Shown here: piece by piece, positions 7,298 through 16,227 of the stretch
How the letters are laid out: each line of letters starts with the position of its first letter
Position numbering within the stretch: the stretch's first letter is position 1
Assembly: GCA_022790905.1 (NCBI GenBank)
Contig: JAAVYC010000155.1
Location: 1-21,405 of the forward strand
Length of the DNA: 21,405 nt
DNA from: Lachnospiraceae bacterium
Lineage (GTDB): Bacteria > Bacillota > Clostridia > Lachnospirales > Lachnospiraceae
Direction: 5' to 3'
Program-made: the position numbers and the translations under genes
The notes under the pieces: generated by a model
Databases searched by the model: none
What the model was told of the DNA's origin: nothing
The model's input: only the letters and a program-made list of their open reading frames with translations

Positions 7298-7765
7298 TTA
7301 CAAACGCTGCTCCATTCGATAATATTGCACCTGCATACCCAATTTTTCATATAAATGCAATGCATCGGTATTAAAACCCCAGACGCACAGTTCTAAGGAT
7401 TCGGCATTCTCAGCTATCGCCTGCTCGCGGGCCTTTTGTATTAAATTTGAAGCAATCCCCTGTCCACGGTATTCTGGTAATATAGACAAATCCTCAATTA
7501 CCGCAATTTTTCTAACTTTACAAAAAGAATTCCCCTCAGTTTTTTCAATCTTTCCAAAACAAATTCCCACAATCTTTTTATCACATACATCCATAAGGGA
7601 AATCGGCGTGGAAAGATTCAATAATTCCTCAAATTCCTGCTTTGTATAACATGACTGTGTATGAAAATAATCTGGACGGGCTTGTTGATGAATCTTGAAT
7701 ACGGCCCCTTCTAATCGCTGGACCATCTCATAATCTGTTGGCTGTGCTCTCCTGATCTCAATCAT
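7298..7765 (-). CDS. GNAT-family N-acetyltransferase
   Basis: 155-residue cytoplasmic acetyltransferase, complete for a single GNAT domain. The acetyl-CoA motif A is clear: LSILPEYRGQGIASNLI (93-109), with R100-G-Q-G-I-A holding the pyrophosphate. The C-terminal motif B region follows (GFNTDALHLYEKLGMQVQYYRME), the usual N-x-x-A-x-x-x-Y-x-K-x-G-F/M pattern. It lies between the kinase and ABC genes of module A, 60 bases after the kinase stop, so it is probably co-transcribed with them. The acceptor could be a small molecule, peptide or protein N-terminus; the sequence does not say. An AAAGGA site lies about 10 bases before the ATG. Confidence 0.88.
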   Translation of the reverse strand: MIEIRRAQPTDYEMVQRLEGAVFKIHQQARPDYFHTQSCYTKQEFEELLNLSTPISLMDVCDKKIVGICFGKIEKTEGNSFCKVRKIAVIEDLSILPEYRGQGIASNLIQKAREQAIAENAESLELCVWGFNTDALHLYEKLGMQVQYYRMEQRL

Positions 7766-7825
7766 ATCTATTATGTCCTTTCATTTTCTTCTTCGTCTTT
7801 TCTCTACACGATCTTTATCGTCCGA

Positions 7826-8821
7826 TCACTTCGGAAAACGAACCGAAAACAATGCGCCTCCCTGCAGATGATTTTTCGCCGTAACTGTCCCTCCTTGTCT
7901 GACAATAATCGTTTTACAGAGCGCCAGCCCGATTCCATATCCCGCGGTACTCGTATTTTTCCCGCGATAAAATCTTTGAAACAGACGAGGCAATTCTTCT
8001 TCTCGAAATCCCACGCCGCTGTCGTGAAAACGGATCTCGGTAAACAGCGGCGTATCCTCACAGTCAATTTCAATCTTTCCATGATCGCCCGCACTTTCGA
8101 TACAATTTTTCAAAATATTTTGCAGTGCTTCACAAAGCCACTGCGGATCCCCCTGAATGACAACCCCTCTAGGTATCTCCACCCGCAAATCTATATCATG
8201 CAAATCCATAGAGATGAACAGCGGATGAAGCACGGATTTGATCAGAGCTGCAACTTCCACCTGCTCATTCCGAAAAGCTACGACTCCCGCATCTAAACGG
8301 GATAGTTTGAGCAGGGAAGTGAGTAGCCAGTCCATTTGCGCAAATAGTTTTTCCGTCTCCCGCAGCAATTCTTTTTGTTCCTCTTCACCCTGATTTTTTT
8401 CTAATAGTGACAATATCAAATTTGCAGAAGTCAAGGGCGTACGAAGCTGATGGGCGATATCTACTAAAGAGTCCGCGAGATGTTCTTTCTCCTTTTTAAG
8501 CGCTTCATTCTGCTCTCGGATACGCAATGTCATCTTGACAATTTCACTCCGCAAAATAGAAAGTTCCCCCTCCTCCGATTCATTGATATCTAACCGCTCA
8601 GAATTGTGGAGCACAAGATCAATCTGTTCAGAGATCTGTGCAATTCCCTTATATCTGGCTCTAGTAAATAAAAAAAATGCCACTCCATAGACAATGGCAG
8701 AAATAAAAGATAACATTCCTGCCATTGTATGCATGGCAACCCCCGCTATTACGACTATAGCGGTTATGATGACAAATAAAATAGAAAATTGCCGGATTTC
8801 TCTATTCCGGAACATGTCCAT
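7826..8821 (-). CDS. Sensor histidine kinase, module A (short, membrane-embedded sensor)
   Basis: 331 residues. Two TM helices (about 12-31 and 35-54) are joined by only a few residues, so there is no real extracellular sensor domain. A coiled linker (about 85-118) leads to the H-box DIAHQLRTPL (His124), then the ATPase domain: N-box NILKNC (Asn239), G1 HDSGVGF (266-272), F-box LFQRFYRG and G2 GYGIGLAL (294-301). This is the intramembrane-sensing layout of kinases that take their signal from a linked ABC transporter. It overlaps the regulator gene by 20 bases. The next in-frame ATG (8815) is better spaced from GGGGGA and may be the true start, shortening the protein by two residues. Confidence 0.94.
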   Translation of the reverse strand: MDMFRNREIRQFSILFVIITAIVVIAGVAMHTMAGMLSFISAIVYGVAFFLFTRARYKGIAQISEQIDLVLHNSERLDINESEEGELSILRSEIVKMTLRIREQNEALKKEKEHLADSLVDIAHQLRTPLTSANLILSLLEKNQGEEEQKELLRETEKLFAQMDWLLTSLLKLSRLDAGVVAFRNEQVEVAALIKSVLHPLFISMDLHDIDLRVEIPRGVVIQGDPQWLCEALQNILKNCIESAGDHGKIEIDCEDTPLFTEIRFHDSGVGFREEELPRLFQRFYRGKNTSTAGYGIGLALCKTIIVRQGGTVTAKNHLQGGALFSVRFPK

Positions 8822-9488
8822 CCCCCAATCTATATCCCGTTCCCCGCACCGTCAAAATAATCTCAGGATTTGCGGGATTGTCTTCTATTTTTTCCCGAAG
8901 GCGTTTGATATATACCGTCAATGTGTTATCATTCACAAATTCCCCTGCCGCATCCCACAACTCGTTTAGCAGTCTATCCCTTGTGATAATACTTCCGGGT
9001 TGATGGATAAATACTAATAGCAGGCGATATTCTAAAGCGGAGAGAAAAACTTCTTCTCCATTTTTTCTTACGATACCGCTCGCTAAGTCGACATGAAGTC
9101 CGCCCAACTTAAAATCTGATACCAGATTTCCGGATTTTCTCAAGACTCTTTCCATTCGTGCGATTAATTCCCTTGGACGAAATGGTTTTGTAATATAATC
9201 ATCTGCTCCCATATTCAGCCCTGTTACAACACTTGCCTCGTCACCGGAAGCAGTCAAAAAGATAACCGGAATGCCCTGCATCTGATTAATCTCTGTATAC
9301 ACGCTAAAACCATTTCCATCCGGCAGGGAAATATCTACCAGTGCCAAATCAAATTTCTGATCCGCAAGCATGGCAATGGCATCGCTTTGAGTCAACGCAT
9401 GGATGACATGAAACCCCTCAGAATGAAGCAGCCTTATAAGATTTTTAGCGATCTCTTTATCATCTTCAACCAAAAATATCTGTCTCAT
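8802..9488 (-). CDS. OmpR/PhoB-family response regulator, module A
   Basis: 228 residues. The receiver domain (1-115) has acidic pair D9/D10, phospho-acceptor Asp52 (VDISLPDGNG), Thr79 and Lys101 (TKPF). The winged-helix DNA-binding domain (about 128-225) shows the usual LSALEYRLLLVFIHQPG, LLNELW and TVYIKRLREKI segments. It should be phosphorylated by the overlapping kinase and control the linked ABC genes. Its start lies 22 bases after the threonine aldolase stop with no terminator between, so it probably shares the aldolase promoter. The ribosome binding site is weak (AAGAAAG). Confidence 0.95.
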   Translation of the reverse strand: MRQIFLVEDDKEIAKNLIRLLHSEGFHVIHALTQSDAIAMLADQKFDLALVDISLPDGNGFSVYTEINQMQGIPVIFLTASGDEASVVTGLNMGADDYITKPFRPRELIARMERVLRKSGNLVSDFKLGGLHVDLASGIVRKNGEEVFLSALEYRLLLVFIHQPGSIITRDRLLNELWDAAGEFVNDNTLTVYIKRLREKIEDNPANPEIILTVRGTGYRLGDGHVPE

Positions 9489-9510
9489 AGATTCTACTTT
9501 CTTTTATATC

Positions 9511-10545
9511 TTATCCAGAAACCCGACTTTTATGAAACTCCGCCAAAAGGCCTGCCAAATGTTCCACATCCTCAGCTGTCACCCCATAATGTGTCACAAA
9601 GCGTACCTCCGGCCCCGTATATGCGCCAATCCGCACATTCTTTTCTTCAAGCCATGGCTGGAGCTGATCGAGTTCTGGCCAATCCATTGTCGCAAATACC
9701 ATATTAATCTGTACACTCTCTGTATCCACTGATACACCTGGGATCCTGGACAATAATTCTGCCAAATATCTGGCATTTTCATGATCCTCTTTCAATCGTT
9801 TTGTCATTTCTGTCAACGATAAAATTCCAGCAGCCGCTAAGATACCTGTCTGACGCATTCCGCCGCCTAACATTTTCCGATTTTTCCTCGCGCGCAAAAT
9901 AAATTCGGCGCTGCCGCAAAGAACACTCCCGATTGGAGCACATAATCCTTTCGACAGACAACAAGAAACACTGTCCACACAGGCTGTAAGTTGCTTGACA
10001 TCAAGGCCTAATGCTATCGCCGCATTAAATAACCTTGCTCCATCCATATGTAGTAAAATATCGCGTTCTTTTGCCATTTTTTGTATGTCCTGCATGGTTT
10101 TAAGCGGAACTACGCGTCCATTAGCCAATGCATTTTCCAGACAAATCAACGTCGTAGGGGGCTCATGAATATCTGTCGAACGAACGGCTTTTTCAATCTG
10201 ACTTGCATCATAGATTCCATCTGGAAATTGCAGCGGATGAAGATTCAGGCCAGATAACCCAGCAGCCGCTCCCACCTCATGTTCGAAAATATGACTATTG
10301 ATACTGACAATGGCTTCATCACCGCGTCTCGTGTGGGTCATTAGCGCAAGCTGATTGCCCATTGTGCCGGAAGGAACGAAAAGAGCCGCCTCCATCCCTA
10401 ACATCTCGGCCGCGATCTCCTCTAACCGATTTGTCGTTGGATCATCCTGGTAGACATCATCGCCAACCTCTGCACGAAACATCGCTTCCCGCATAGCAGG
10501 CGTAGGATGCGTCACTGTATCGCTTCGAAAATCAAGTGCTTTCAT
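9511..10545 (-). CDS. ltaE: Low-specificity L-threonine aldolase (PLP-dependent, beta-eliminating lyase family)
   Basis: 344 residues, full length for the family. It is expected to cleave L-threonine or L-allo-threonine to glycine and acetaldehyde with pyridoxal phosphate. Seen: N-terminal DFRSDTVTHPTPAM (5-18), VGDDVYQDDPTTNRLE, VPSGTMGNQLAL (57-68), LENALANG, HMDGARLFNA with Asp168 and Arg171, PLP lysine Lys199 (CLSKGLCAPIGS), GGGMRQ (227-232) and FVTHYGV near the end. The ribosome binding site GAGGAGGT precedes the ATG. Metabolically it looks unrelated to the signalling genes it precedes, but the 22-base gap implies co-transcription. Related beta-eliminating lyases are the alternative, but the motifs favour the aldolase. 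Confidence 0.9.
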   Translation of the reverse strand: MKALDFRSDTVTHPTPAMREAMFRAEVGDDVYQDDPTTNRLEEIAAEMLGMEAALFVPSGTMGNQLALMTHTRRGDEAIVSINSHIFEHEVGAAAGLSGLNLHPLQFPDGIYDASQIEKAVRSTDIHEPPTTLICLENALANGRVVPLKTMQDIQKMAKERDILLHMDGARLFNAAIALGLDVKQLTACVDSVSCCLSKGLCAPIGSVLCGSAEFILRARKNRKMLGGGMRQTGILAAAGILSLTEMTKRLKEDHENARYLAELLSRIPGVSVDTESVQINMVFATMDWPELDQLQPWLEEKNVRIGAYTGPEVRFVTHYGVTAEDVEHLAGLLAEFHKSRVSG

Positions 10546-10615
10546 TATGATACCTCCTCTATCTATGAATATTAATGTAACATAAAAGCTAGTTAAAACA
10601 TTATTTACAGACTAC

Positions 10616-10644
10616 ATTATATTGCGAAAATATAAGAAACGCAA
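10616..10644 (-). promoter_or_regulatory. Sigma-A-type promoter upstream of threonine aldolase/module A
   Basis: Minus strand: TTGCGT (10639-10644), a 17-base spacer, then a perfect TATAAT (10616-10621). It predicts a leader of about 65 nt before the aldolase ATG at 10545. It is the likely promoter for the aldolase and, by close spacing, the two-component genes behind it. The rest of the 10546-10710 gap shows no gene and no convincing terminator for alaA. Confidence 0.6.
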
Positions 10645-10710
10645 ATGACGAAATTTTCATATCTCATCAGCAATATAAATCATCTTTAACAAACTTGCCT
10701 CTTCTTTTTT

Positions 10711-11928
10711 CTATACCTGCTTATAATATCTCAAAAAATCTCCCAGACTTTGCATCGCATCTTTTAATACTTCAATGCGCGGAAGATATACAATACGGAA
10801 ATGATCCGGCTGTTTCCAATTAAAACCGCCGCCGTGGATGACCAGTATTTTTTTCTCTTTTAACAGATCCAACGCAAATTTTTCATCATCTAAAATATTG
10901 AATTTTTTTATATCCAGTTTTGGGAAAATATAAAAGGCAGCCTTTGGTTTTACCGCGCTGATTCCCGGAATATCATTTAATGTCTGATAAATATAATCTC
11001 TCTGCTCATAGACTCTTCCGCCCGGGACAATGTAATTATCTACGCTCTGATATCCTCCAAGCGCCGTCTGTACAATCGACTGCGCCGGCACATTCGAACA
11101 AAGCCTCATATTAGAGAGCATATTCAACCCTTCTATATAATCTTTTGCAATCTTTTTATTGCCACTCAATACCATCCAGCCAATTCGAAAGCCCGCAATC
11201 ATATGAGACTTCGACAATCCGCTGTACGTCACACAGAAAAGATCCGGCGCCAAAGAAGCAATCGAAATATGTTCTTCCCCATCCATCACAAGTCGGTCGT
11301 AAATCTCATCGGAAAAAATAATCAGCTGATGCTCCCTGGCAATTTCCACAAGTTCTTGGAGCACTTCTTTTGGATACAGCGACCCTGTCGGATTATTGGG
11401 ATTGATGATGACAAGTGCCTTTGTCCTGCCTGTCACTTTCTTTTTGATATCATCCATGTCCGGATACCATTCCGCCTCTTCGTCACAGATATAATGCACT
11501 GCCTTTCCTCCCGCGAGTGTAACGCTGGCAGTCCAAAGCGGATAATCCGGCGCCGGAACAAGCACTTCATCTCCATCGTCTAAGAGCGCAGACATACTGA
11601 AATTAATCAGTTCACTTACTCCATTTCCCGTATAAATATCCTCTACCGAGAGATTTGGTATCTTCTTGATCTGCGCATACTGCATAATCGCTTTTCTGGC
11701 CGAAAAAAGCCCTTTTGCCGATGAATATCCCTCGCATTCTGTCAGCTGTCTTTGCATATCATAAATAACCTCATCCGGCGTTCGGAATCCAAAAGGCGCT
11801 GGATTTCCAATATTCAGCTTCAATACATTCGTACCGTTCTCTTCCATCCTAGTTGCCTCATCCACAACCGGCCCCCTGACATCATATAATACATTATCCA
11901 ATTTAGATGATTTTTTAATTTCTCTCAT
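10711..11928 (-). CDS. alaA: Glutamate-pyruvate aminotransferase AlaA
   Basis: This class I/II PLP aminotransferase interconverts pyruvate plus glutamate with alanine plus 2-oxoglutarate. The sequence closely follows E. coli AlaA as I remember it: KSSKLDNVLYDVRGPV near the start, LKLNIGNPAPFGF (37-48), VPAPDYPLWTA (124-134), INPNNPTG (175-182), FSDEIYDRL (205-213), PLP lysine Lys240 in GLSKSHMIAGFR, and NVPAQ. Starting at 11928 (MREIKKSSKL) gives 405 residues, the family length, with GAGGAG six bases upstream. A seven-residue longer start at 11949 has no comparable site. The gene stands alone between the two ABC modules and probably has its own promoter. Confidence 0.93.
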   Translation of the reverse strand: MREIKKSSKLDNVLYDVRGPVVDEATRMEENGTNVLKLNIGNPAPFGFRTPDEVIYDMQRQLTECEGYSSAKGLFSARKAIMQYAQIKKIPNLSVEDIYTGNGVSELINFSMSALLDDGDEVLVPAPDYPLWTASVTLAGGKAVHYICDEEAEWYPDMDDIKKKVTGRTKALVIINPNNPTGSLYPKEVLQELVEIAREHQLIIFSDEIYDRLVMDGEEHISIASLAPDLFCVTYSGLSKSHMIAGFRIGWMVLSGNKKIAKDYIEGLNMLSNMRLCSNVPAQSIVQTALGGYQSVDNYIVPGGRVYEQRDYIYQTLNDIPGISAVKPKAAFYIFPKLDIKKFNILDDEKFALDLLKEKKILVIHGGGFNWKQPDHFRIVYLPRIEVLKDAMQSLGDFLRYYKQV

Positions 11929-11978
11929 GGTTATCTCCTCGTATTTCAAATTGTTCGTATCTAATCCTTTTCATACAT

Positions 11979-11987
11979 TCTATAACA
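11979..11987 (-). promoter_or_regulatory. Possible extended -10 promoter for alaA
   Basis: Minus strand TGTTATAGA (11979-11987) fits an extended -10 (TGn TATAGA) about 50 bases before the alaA ATG. No good -35 is present. The gap 11929-12036 is AT-rich and shows no convincing hairpin terminator for the module B permease gene. Confidence 0.35.
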
Positions 11988-12036
11988 AATTCACATTTCA
12001 CAAAAGTTTATTTTACAAATCCTTCTATAAATATTT

Positions 12037-14517
12037 TTATATTTCCTCTCTGATCCTTTCCGCAATCGTTCCCTGCTTCTCAAATCTTTGATAAGTAATC
12101 AACGGGACACTGATGCAGATAAAGGTCATAACAGCATTTGCCACTAAAGCAGGCAGCACCGGAAGATAAAAATTGACTCCTCTGTAATTTAAGAGCTGAT
12201 AAAGTAAATATATTACAGCAAGCCCTGCCGTCATTGTAAGAATCCAGGTCCCAATAAAATACAGACACCCCTCCGCAATCAGCATGTTCTTTACCTGTTT
12301 CTGACTCATTCCAATGCTCTCCATCACAGAGATCTCTGTCCATCTCCTCTGGATATTTCCCACAGAGGTATTTATATAATTCAAAGTTCCAATAAAAGCG
12401 AGAATAAGGGCAACACCAAAACCAATCTGCGGCATATTTCCCTGCGCCTTTTCTATTTCCTTCAACTCTTCTATCCTAGAATCATAAGAAAAATCTTTTG
12501 GATATTGACTTTTCTGCATGATCTCTAACACCTTTTTTTCAGTTTGCCTATCATATTCTTTGTCATAAAAAATACTCACCTTGCTAATGATTTGTTGTGT
12601 ATCCCGTTCGCCGATCACATGATCGCTCACAATGATCGTCGGCGGATACCCCAATATTGCTGTATAATAAGCCTCATCTGTATCCCCTGCAATCTCAAAT
12701 GTATGGACATCCGTAATATTTTCATATTCTGCACAGGTGACTTTTTTCCCGATTAAATCATCCTTAGAAAAATTTAGACCATTTCGATATACAATACAGC
12801 TTTTTCCACTCAAAAATGCCTTTTCATCTACTGGCTGTTCCAGTTCCGCATTCAAATACTCAAAAGTCTCTCGGTCGATTCCTACAATAGAAGACGCAAA
12901 TTCTTCCGGATGCTCTTTATATTTCTCCCTTTCGTCCTCATATGGAATCCTCATCCAGGTATCATAGAACTCCCTCATCCATTGATCCGCAAATTCAGGT
13001 TCCCATGGGACAATGACCTTTTTGAAATAGACTGGATGTACTTCTCTTACTCCTTCTAATTTGCTTATTTCTGAGAGCAGATTATGGTCAATCACTGGCA
13101 ACTGCTCTTCATTTTTTACCATATCATTTTTTAAAATAAGATCTGCCTCCATATAGTTATGTACATAGGTTCTGGCTCCCTGACTAGAAAGCAGCGTCAT
13201 AATACATAAAAACACAGACAGACTGAGTGAAAAAGAAATTATAACCACTCCCGTTTTTTTCTTATCTTTTATCAATTGTTCTTTTGCCAATCTCCATATT
13301 GGATTTCCTCTCTTTGTCCTGTGTGTTCTTTTTTTATTCTCGACCTTTCTGTATCGCAGCGCCTCAATCGGAGAGATCTTCATCGCCATTTTTGTCGGTT
13401 TTAAACTTGCAGTCCACACTGTCACGCCGACAAGCAAAACGGTCAGAATTAAAATGATCGGATGAAAGGCGATCTCAATGTCACCACCCCGAATCCCTAT
13501 GGATTTCACAATCGAAGGAATCAGAAAAAACGCCACTCCATACCCCAGTAAGATACCCACACAGGCTCCGATCCCTCCAATTGTAAACATTTGTTTTCTG
13601 ACCAGACCACGAATTTGTCTCTCACTCATACCGATGGTCTGTAACAGACCATAATACCGGACATTTCCGGATACGGACAGATACATCATGTTGTAAATTA
13701 ACAGATATGCACACAGGCAAGTGACTAATATCAATCCCGTCGCCCCTGCAAGAATCCAGGCGGCATATGCAAAATCCGAGACAAAGATCAGAGCCTGCTG
13801 CTTTTCCAGATGCATACTTTCCGTAAACGCAGTCTGTTCTTTCTGTGTCATAAAATTTTTCTTAAAATCAATGGCATAACGTCCCGACGCCACGTCCGAT
13901 AATTGATAGCCACACCGCTCATAAAATTTTTCTGATACATAAAACTCTTTTTTGGGTCCATACCCATCCCAGATTCCAGAGATATAAAAAGTCTCCTCTC
14001 TGATCTCTTCTTTCACGCCGTAGGTCATCTGAAAGTGATCTCCCACAGACAGATCCCCATATCCGCACTCTTTTAGTGCCTTTTTTGTGACCATAATCTC
14101 ATTCTCTTTTTCCGGATAGGATCCCTCTACTTTTCTCATTGCAGGTTTTTTCATCTTATTCCAGTAATTTTCGTCCGCCCAGAGAAGGCCCACGTCCGGA
14201 GTCTGGTCACGCTCGGTGCTTTTTACATAACCCGCCACTGCACAGACTCCGCTCAATCGAATATCCGCATTTTTTTCACACATTTCATGCTGCTCCCTGG
14301 TGACCCCGTACATCATAGCATCACATTCTATTCCGCTTATGCGCATATCCTGGATGCGCTGCATTTTAAAATAAGTAGCCCCCACCGTGAGCACACTAAA
14401 GAGCATAAACGCAGCCAAAAAAATAGCCAGAATCATGCTGATACTCCGCCTCCGATTGCTCTTCAATGAGCGACGTGCCATACGGGTAACGACTGACATA
14501 TTATTATTTTTCAGCAT
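12037..14517 (-). CDS. FtsX-type ABC transporter permease, module B
   Basis: About 826 residues, with the same duplicated plan as module A's permease. TM1 lies near 25-48, outer domain 1 runs to about 240, then TMs lie near 245-272, 305-330 and 345-370. TM5 is near 410-435, outer domain 2 spans about 440-680, and three last TMs follow. FtsX phrases appear twice: YYGLLQTIGMSERQIRGLV and EISVMESIGMSQKQVKNML. I prefer ATG 14517: an upstream in-frame GTG at 14526 is only one base from the AAAGGAA site, whereas 14517 is spaced about ten bases from it. The start overlaps the end of the ATPase gene by 14 bases. The substrate is unknown; the paired two-component system suggests an envelope-active compound. 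Confidence 0.92.
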   Translation of the reverse strand: MLKNNNMSVVTRMARRSLKSNRRRSISMILAIFLAAFMLFSVLTVGATYFKMQRIQDMRISGIECDAMMYGVTREQHEMCEKNADIRLSGVCAVAGYVKSTERDQTPDVGLLWADENYWNKMKKPAMRKVEGSYPEKENEIMVTKKALKECGYGDLSVGDHFQMTYGVKEEIREETFYISGIWDGYGPKKEFYVSEKFYERCGYQLSDVASGRYAIDFKKNFMTQKEQTAFTESMHLEKQQALIFVSDFAYAAWILAGATGLILVTCLCAYLLIYNMMYLSVSGNVRYYGLLQTIGMSERQIRGLVRKQMFTIGGIGACVGILLGYGVAFFLIPSIVKSIGIRGGDIEIAFHPIILILTVLLVGVTVWTASLKPTKMAMKISPIEALRYRKVENKKRTHRTKRGNPIWRLAKEQLIKDKKKTGVVIISFSLSLSVFLCIMTLLSSQGARTYVHNYMEADLILKNDMVKNEEQLPVIDHNLLSEISKLEGVREVHPVYFKKVIVPWEPEFADQWMREFYDTWMRIPYEDEREKYKEHPEEFASSIVGIDRETFEYLNAELEQPVDEKAFLSGKSCIVYRNGLNFSKDDLIGKKVTCAEYENITDVHTFEIAGDTDEAYYTAILGYPPTIIVSDHVIGERDTQQIISKVSIFYDKEYDRQTEKKVLEIMQKSQYPKDFSYDSRIEELKEIEKAQGNMPQIGFGVALILAFIGTLNYINTSVGNIQRRWTEISVMESIGMSQKQVKNMLIAEGCLYFIGTWILTMTAGLAVIYLLYQLLNYRGVNFYLPVLPALVANAVMTFICISVPLITYQRFEKQGTIAERIREEI

Positions 14518-15199
14518 GACGTTCACTTCCTTTCACAAGCTTCCCATCCTCAATGCGCACAATGCGATCTGCCAACTGCGCAATATCATGATCGTGAGTA
14601 ATCAATATCATCGTCTGCTGGAACTTGTTCGCCACAATTTTTAATAAGCCCATCACATCGTGGCTAGTCTCCGTATCCAAGTTTCCCGTAGGCTCATCCG
14701 CGAGAATAATCGCCGGCTTTGTGGCAATTGCTCTGGCTATTGCCACACGCTGTTGTTGTCCCCCAGATAGAGTGGAAGGCAGTGCCTCTCTCTTTTCCTG
14801 TAACTTCAATAACCTCAAAAGCTCTTCTATAAATTCTTTATCCACATATCTTCCGTCTAATTCGATCGGCAGAATAATATTTTCATAGACATTCAGATCC
14901 TGCACCAGATTATAAGTCTGAAAAATAAAACCGACTTTGCGCCGGCGAAAAACCGCAAGCTGTTCCTTTGTCATAACCGCGAGATTTTTTCCATCCACAA
15001 ATACTTCTCCCGCTGTTGGGGTATCCAATCCCCCCAGCATATGAAGCAAAGTGCTTTTTCCACTTCCCGACTTTCCGATAATTGCGACAAACTCCCGCTC
15101 TTTCACCGTAAAATCTACACCGTTTAAAGCCTTCACTCTGTTTTCTCCGAGTCTGTAATATTTTTTTAGATTCTTTGTCTGTACCATCCAAGATTCCAT
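14504..15199 (-). CDS. ABC transporter ATPase, module B (MacB/LolD/BceA type)
   Basis: 231 residues. Walker A GKSGSGKST (42-50), Q-loop FQTYNLVQ (93-100), signature LSGGQQQR (144-151), Walker B IILADEP (164-170), TGNLD D-loop and switch His202. It resembles the module A ATPase in wording and length, for example FRRRKVGFIFQ against FRRRQVGLIYQ, consistent with related modules. The ribosome binding site GGGAGG lies six bases before the ATG. It drives the overlapping permease. A 107-base gap with an 18-bp palindrome separates it from the kinase gene. Confidence 0.94.
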   Translation of the reverse strand: MESWMVQTKNLKKYYRLGENRVKALNGVDFTVKEREFVAIIGKSGSGKSTLLHMLGGLDTPTAGEVFVDGKNLAVMTKEQLAVFRRRKVGFIFQTYNLVQDLNVYENIILPIELDGRYVDKEFIEELLRLLKLQEKREALPSTLSGGQQQRVAIARAIATKPAIILADEPTGNLDTETSHDVMGLLKIVANKFQQTMILITHDHDIAQLADRIVRIEDGKLVKGSERHAEK

Positions 15200-15287
15200 G
15201 TTTTTCCTCCCTTAGATATTTTTGTCGTGTTCAATTACTTATTCAAAGATATCTCATAAAAATCACAAACCGTTCTCAATTTCACAT

Positions 15288-15305
15288 TATCACAAAATTG
15301 TGATA
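15288..15305. promoter_or_regulatory. 18-bp palindrome upstream of module B ABC genes
   Basis: TATCACAAAATTGTGATA is a perfect palindrome in the gap between the kinase stop (15307) and the ATPase start (15199). A half-site copy ATCACAA recurs at 15262-15268. No U-run follows on either strand, so it is not an intrinsic terminator; an operator for the linked response regulator is the simplest reading. No strong sigma-A promoter was found beside it. Confidence 0.45.
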
Positions 15306-15306
15306 T

Positions 15307-16227
15307 TTATGACGATTGCTCACGGAGATAAAGACGAAATTCAGTTCCCTCATCCACCTCAGAATGTACTTCAATATATCCTCCCTGTAATTCCAAAATC
15401 TTGCGCGTCAGATAGAGGCCAATTCCCACTCCCGGCTGCTCTCGTACTTCCGGTTCTCTATAAAACCGCGTAAAAATCTCCGCCTGCCGCTCCCTTGCAA
15501 TTCCTTTTCCGGAATCCTTGATACTGACCCTGGTGAACATTTCCTGTCTCTTTACAACAATCCAAATATTCCCACCGGAGTTTGTATATTTTGCAGCGTT
15601 ATCTAATACATTAAAAATCGCTTCCTGCGTCCATTTCATATCATGGACAAGCAAAAGTGCCTCTTCACATTCTACAGATAATTTCAACCTTTTATCCGCG
15701 ACTTTTGGCACCACTGCTGCCACTGCCCCGCGCAACGTCTCATAAAAGTTCGCTTCTTGCATCTGAATCTGAATAATTCCTGTCTCCAATCGCGATATTT
15801 TTATCATACTCTGGAGAAAAAAATCCAACTTTTCGGTCTGTTCTTCCAGATTTGACAAAAACTCACACCCTTCCTCTGAAAGCGATTCCCCGTGTAAAAA
15901 TTCTGCATAAATCTTAATATTTGCAATCGGTGTTCTCGTCTGATGAGAAAGATCAGAAATCAATTCTTTGATCCGCTCTTTTTCCATAGAACTCTCTTTT
16001 TCTTTCCTTTTCCAAATATGATCTACCCTTTGAAACCTCTCTCCTACTTTTCCCCAGAGTGTATCCGCGGTTTCATCGACCTCCTCGATCTCTTCCCCTG
16101 CAATGACGTGATCTAAATTTCTCTCAATCCGATTTGCAAATGAAGCGACCTCCTTTTTTAACCTCATCATTTCCCCGACAGAAAAAAACGTCAAGGCACA
16201 TAGAGCTAATATTATGATCCAATCCAT
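15307..16227 (-). CDS. Sensor histidine kinase, module B (single N-terminal TM, no sensor domain)
   Basis: 306 residues. One N-terminal membrane helix (about 3-20) is followed directly by a charged coiled segment (22-90). H-box SDLSHQTRTP has His95. The ATPase domain has N-box NVLDNAAKYT (206-215), G1 KDSGKGI (237-243), F-box IFTRFYRE and G2 GVGIGLYL (266-273). There is no extracellular region, so it must receive its signal through the membrane or through the linked ABC transporter. Its start overlaps the regulator gene by 16 bases. The ribosome binding site is modest (GGGATGGGG). Confidence 0.93.
   Translation of the reverse strand: MDWIIILALCALTFFSVGEMMRLKKEVASFANRIERNLDHVIAGEEIEEVDETADTLWGKVGERFQRVDHIWKRKEKESSMEKERIKELISDLSHQTRTPIANIKIYAEFLHGESLSEEGCEFLSNLEEQTEKLDFFLQSMIKISRLETGIIQIQMQEANFYETLRGAVAAVVPKVADKRLKLSVECEEALLLVHDMKWTQEAIFNVLDNAAKYTNSGGNIWIVVKRQEMFTRVSIKDSGKGIARERQAEIFTRFYREPEVREQPGVGIGLYLTRKILELQGGYIEVHSEVDEGTEFRLYLREQSS

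Noticed and set aside
7868..8296. Plus-strand frame of 142 codons inside the module A kinase gene
   Set aside because: It is antisense to the conserved ATPase domain of the kinase, with no start signal or domain; composition reflects the opposite strand.
11203..11583. Plus-strand frame of 126 codons inside alaA
   Set aside because: It is antisense to the conserved aminotransferase core and shows no protein-like features.
11929..12036. Terminator for the module B permease in the gap before alaA
   Set aside because: The gap is AT-rich but no stem of useful length followed by a U-run could be found.
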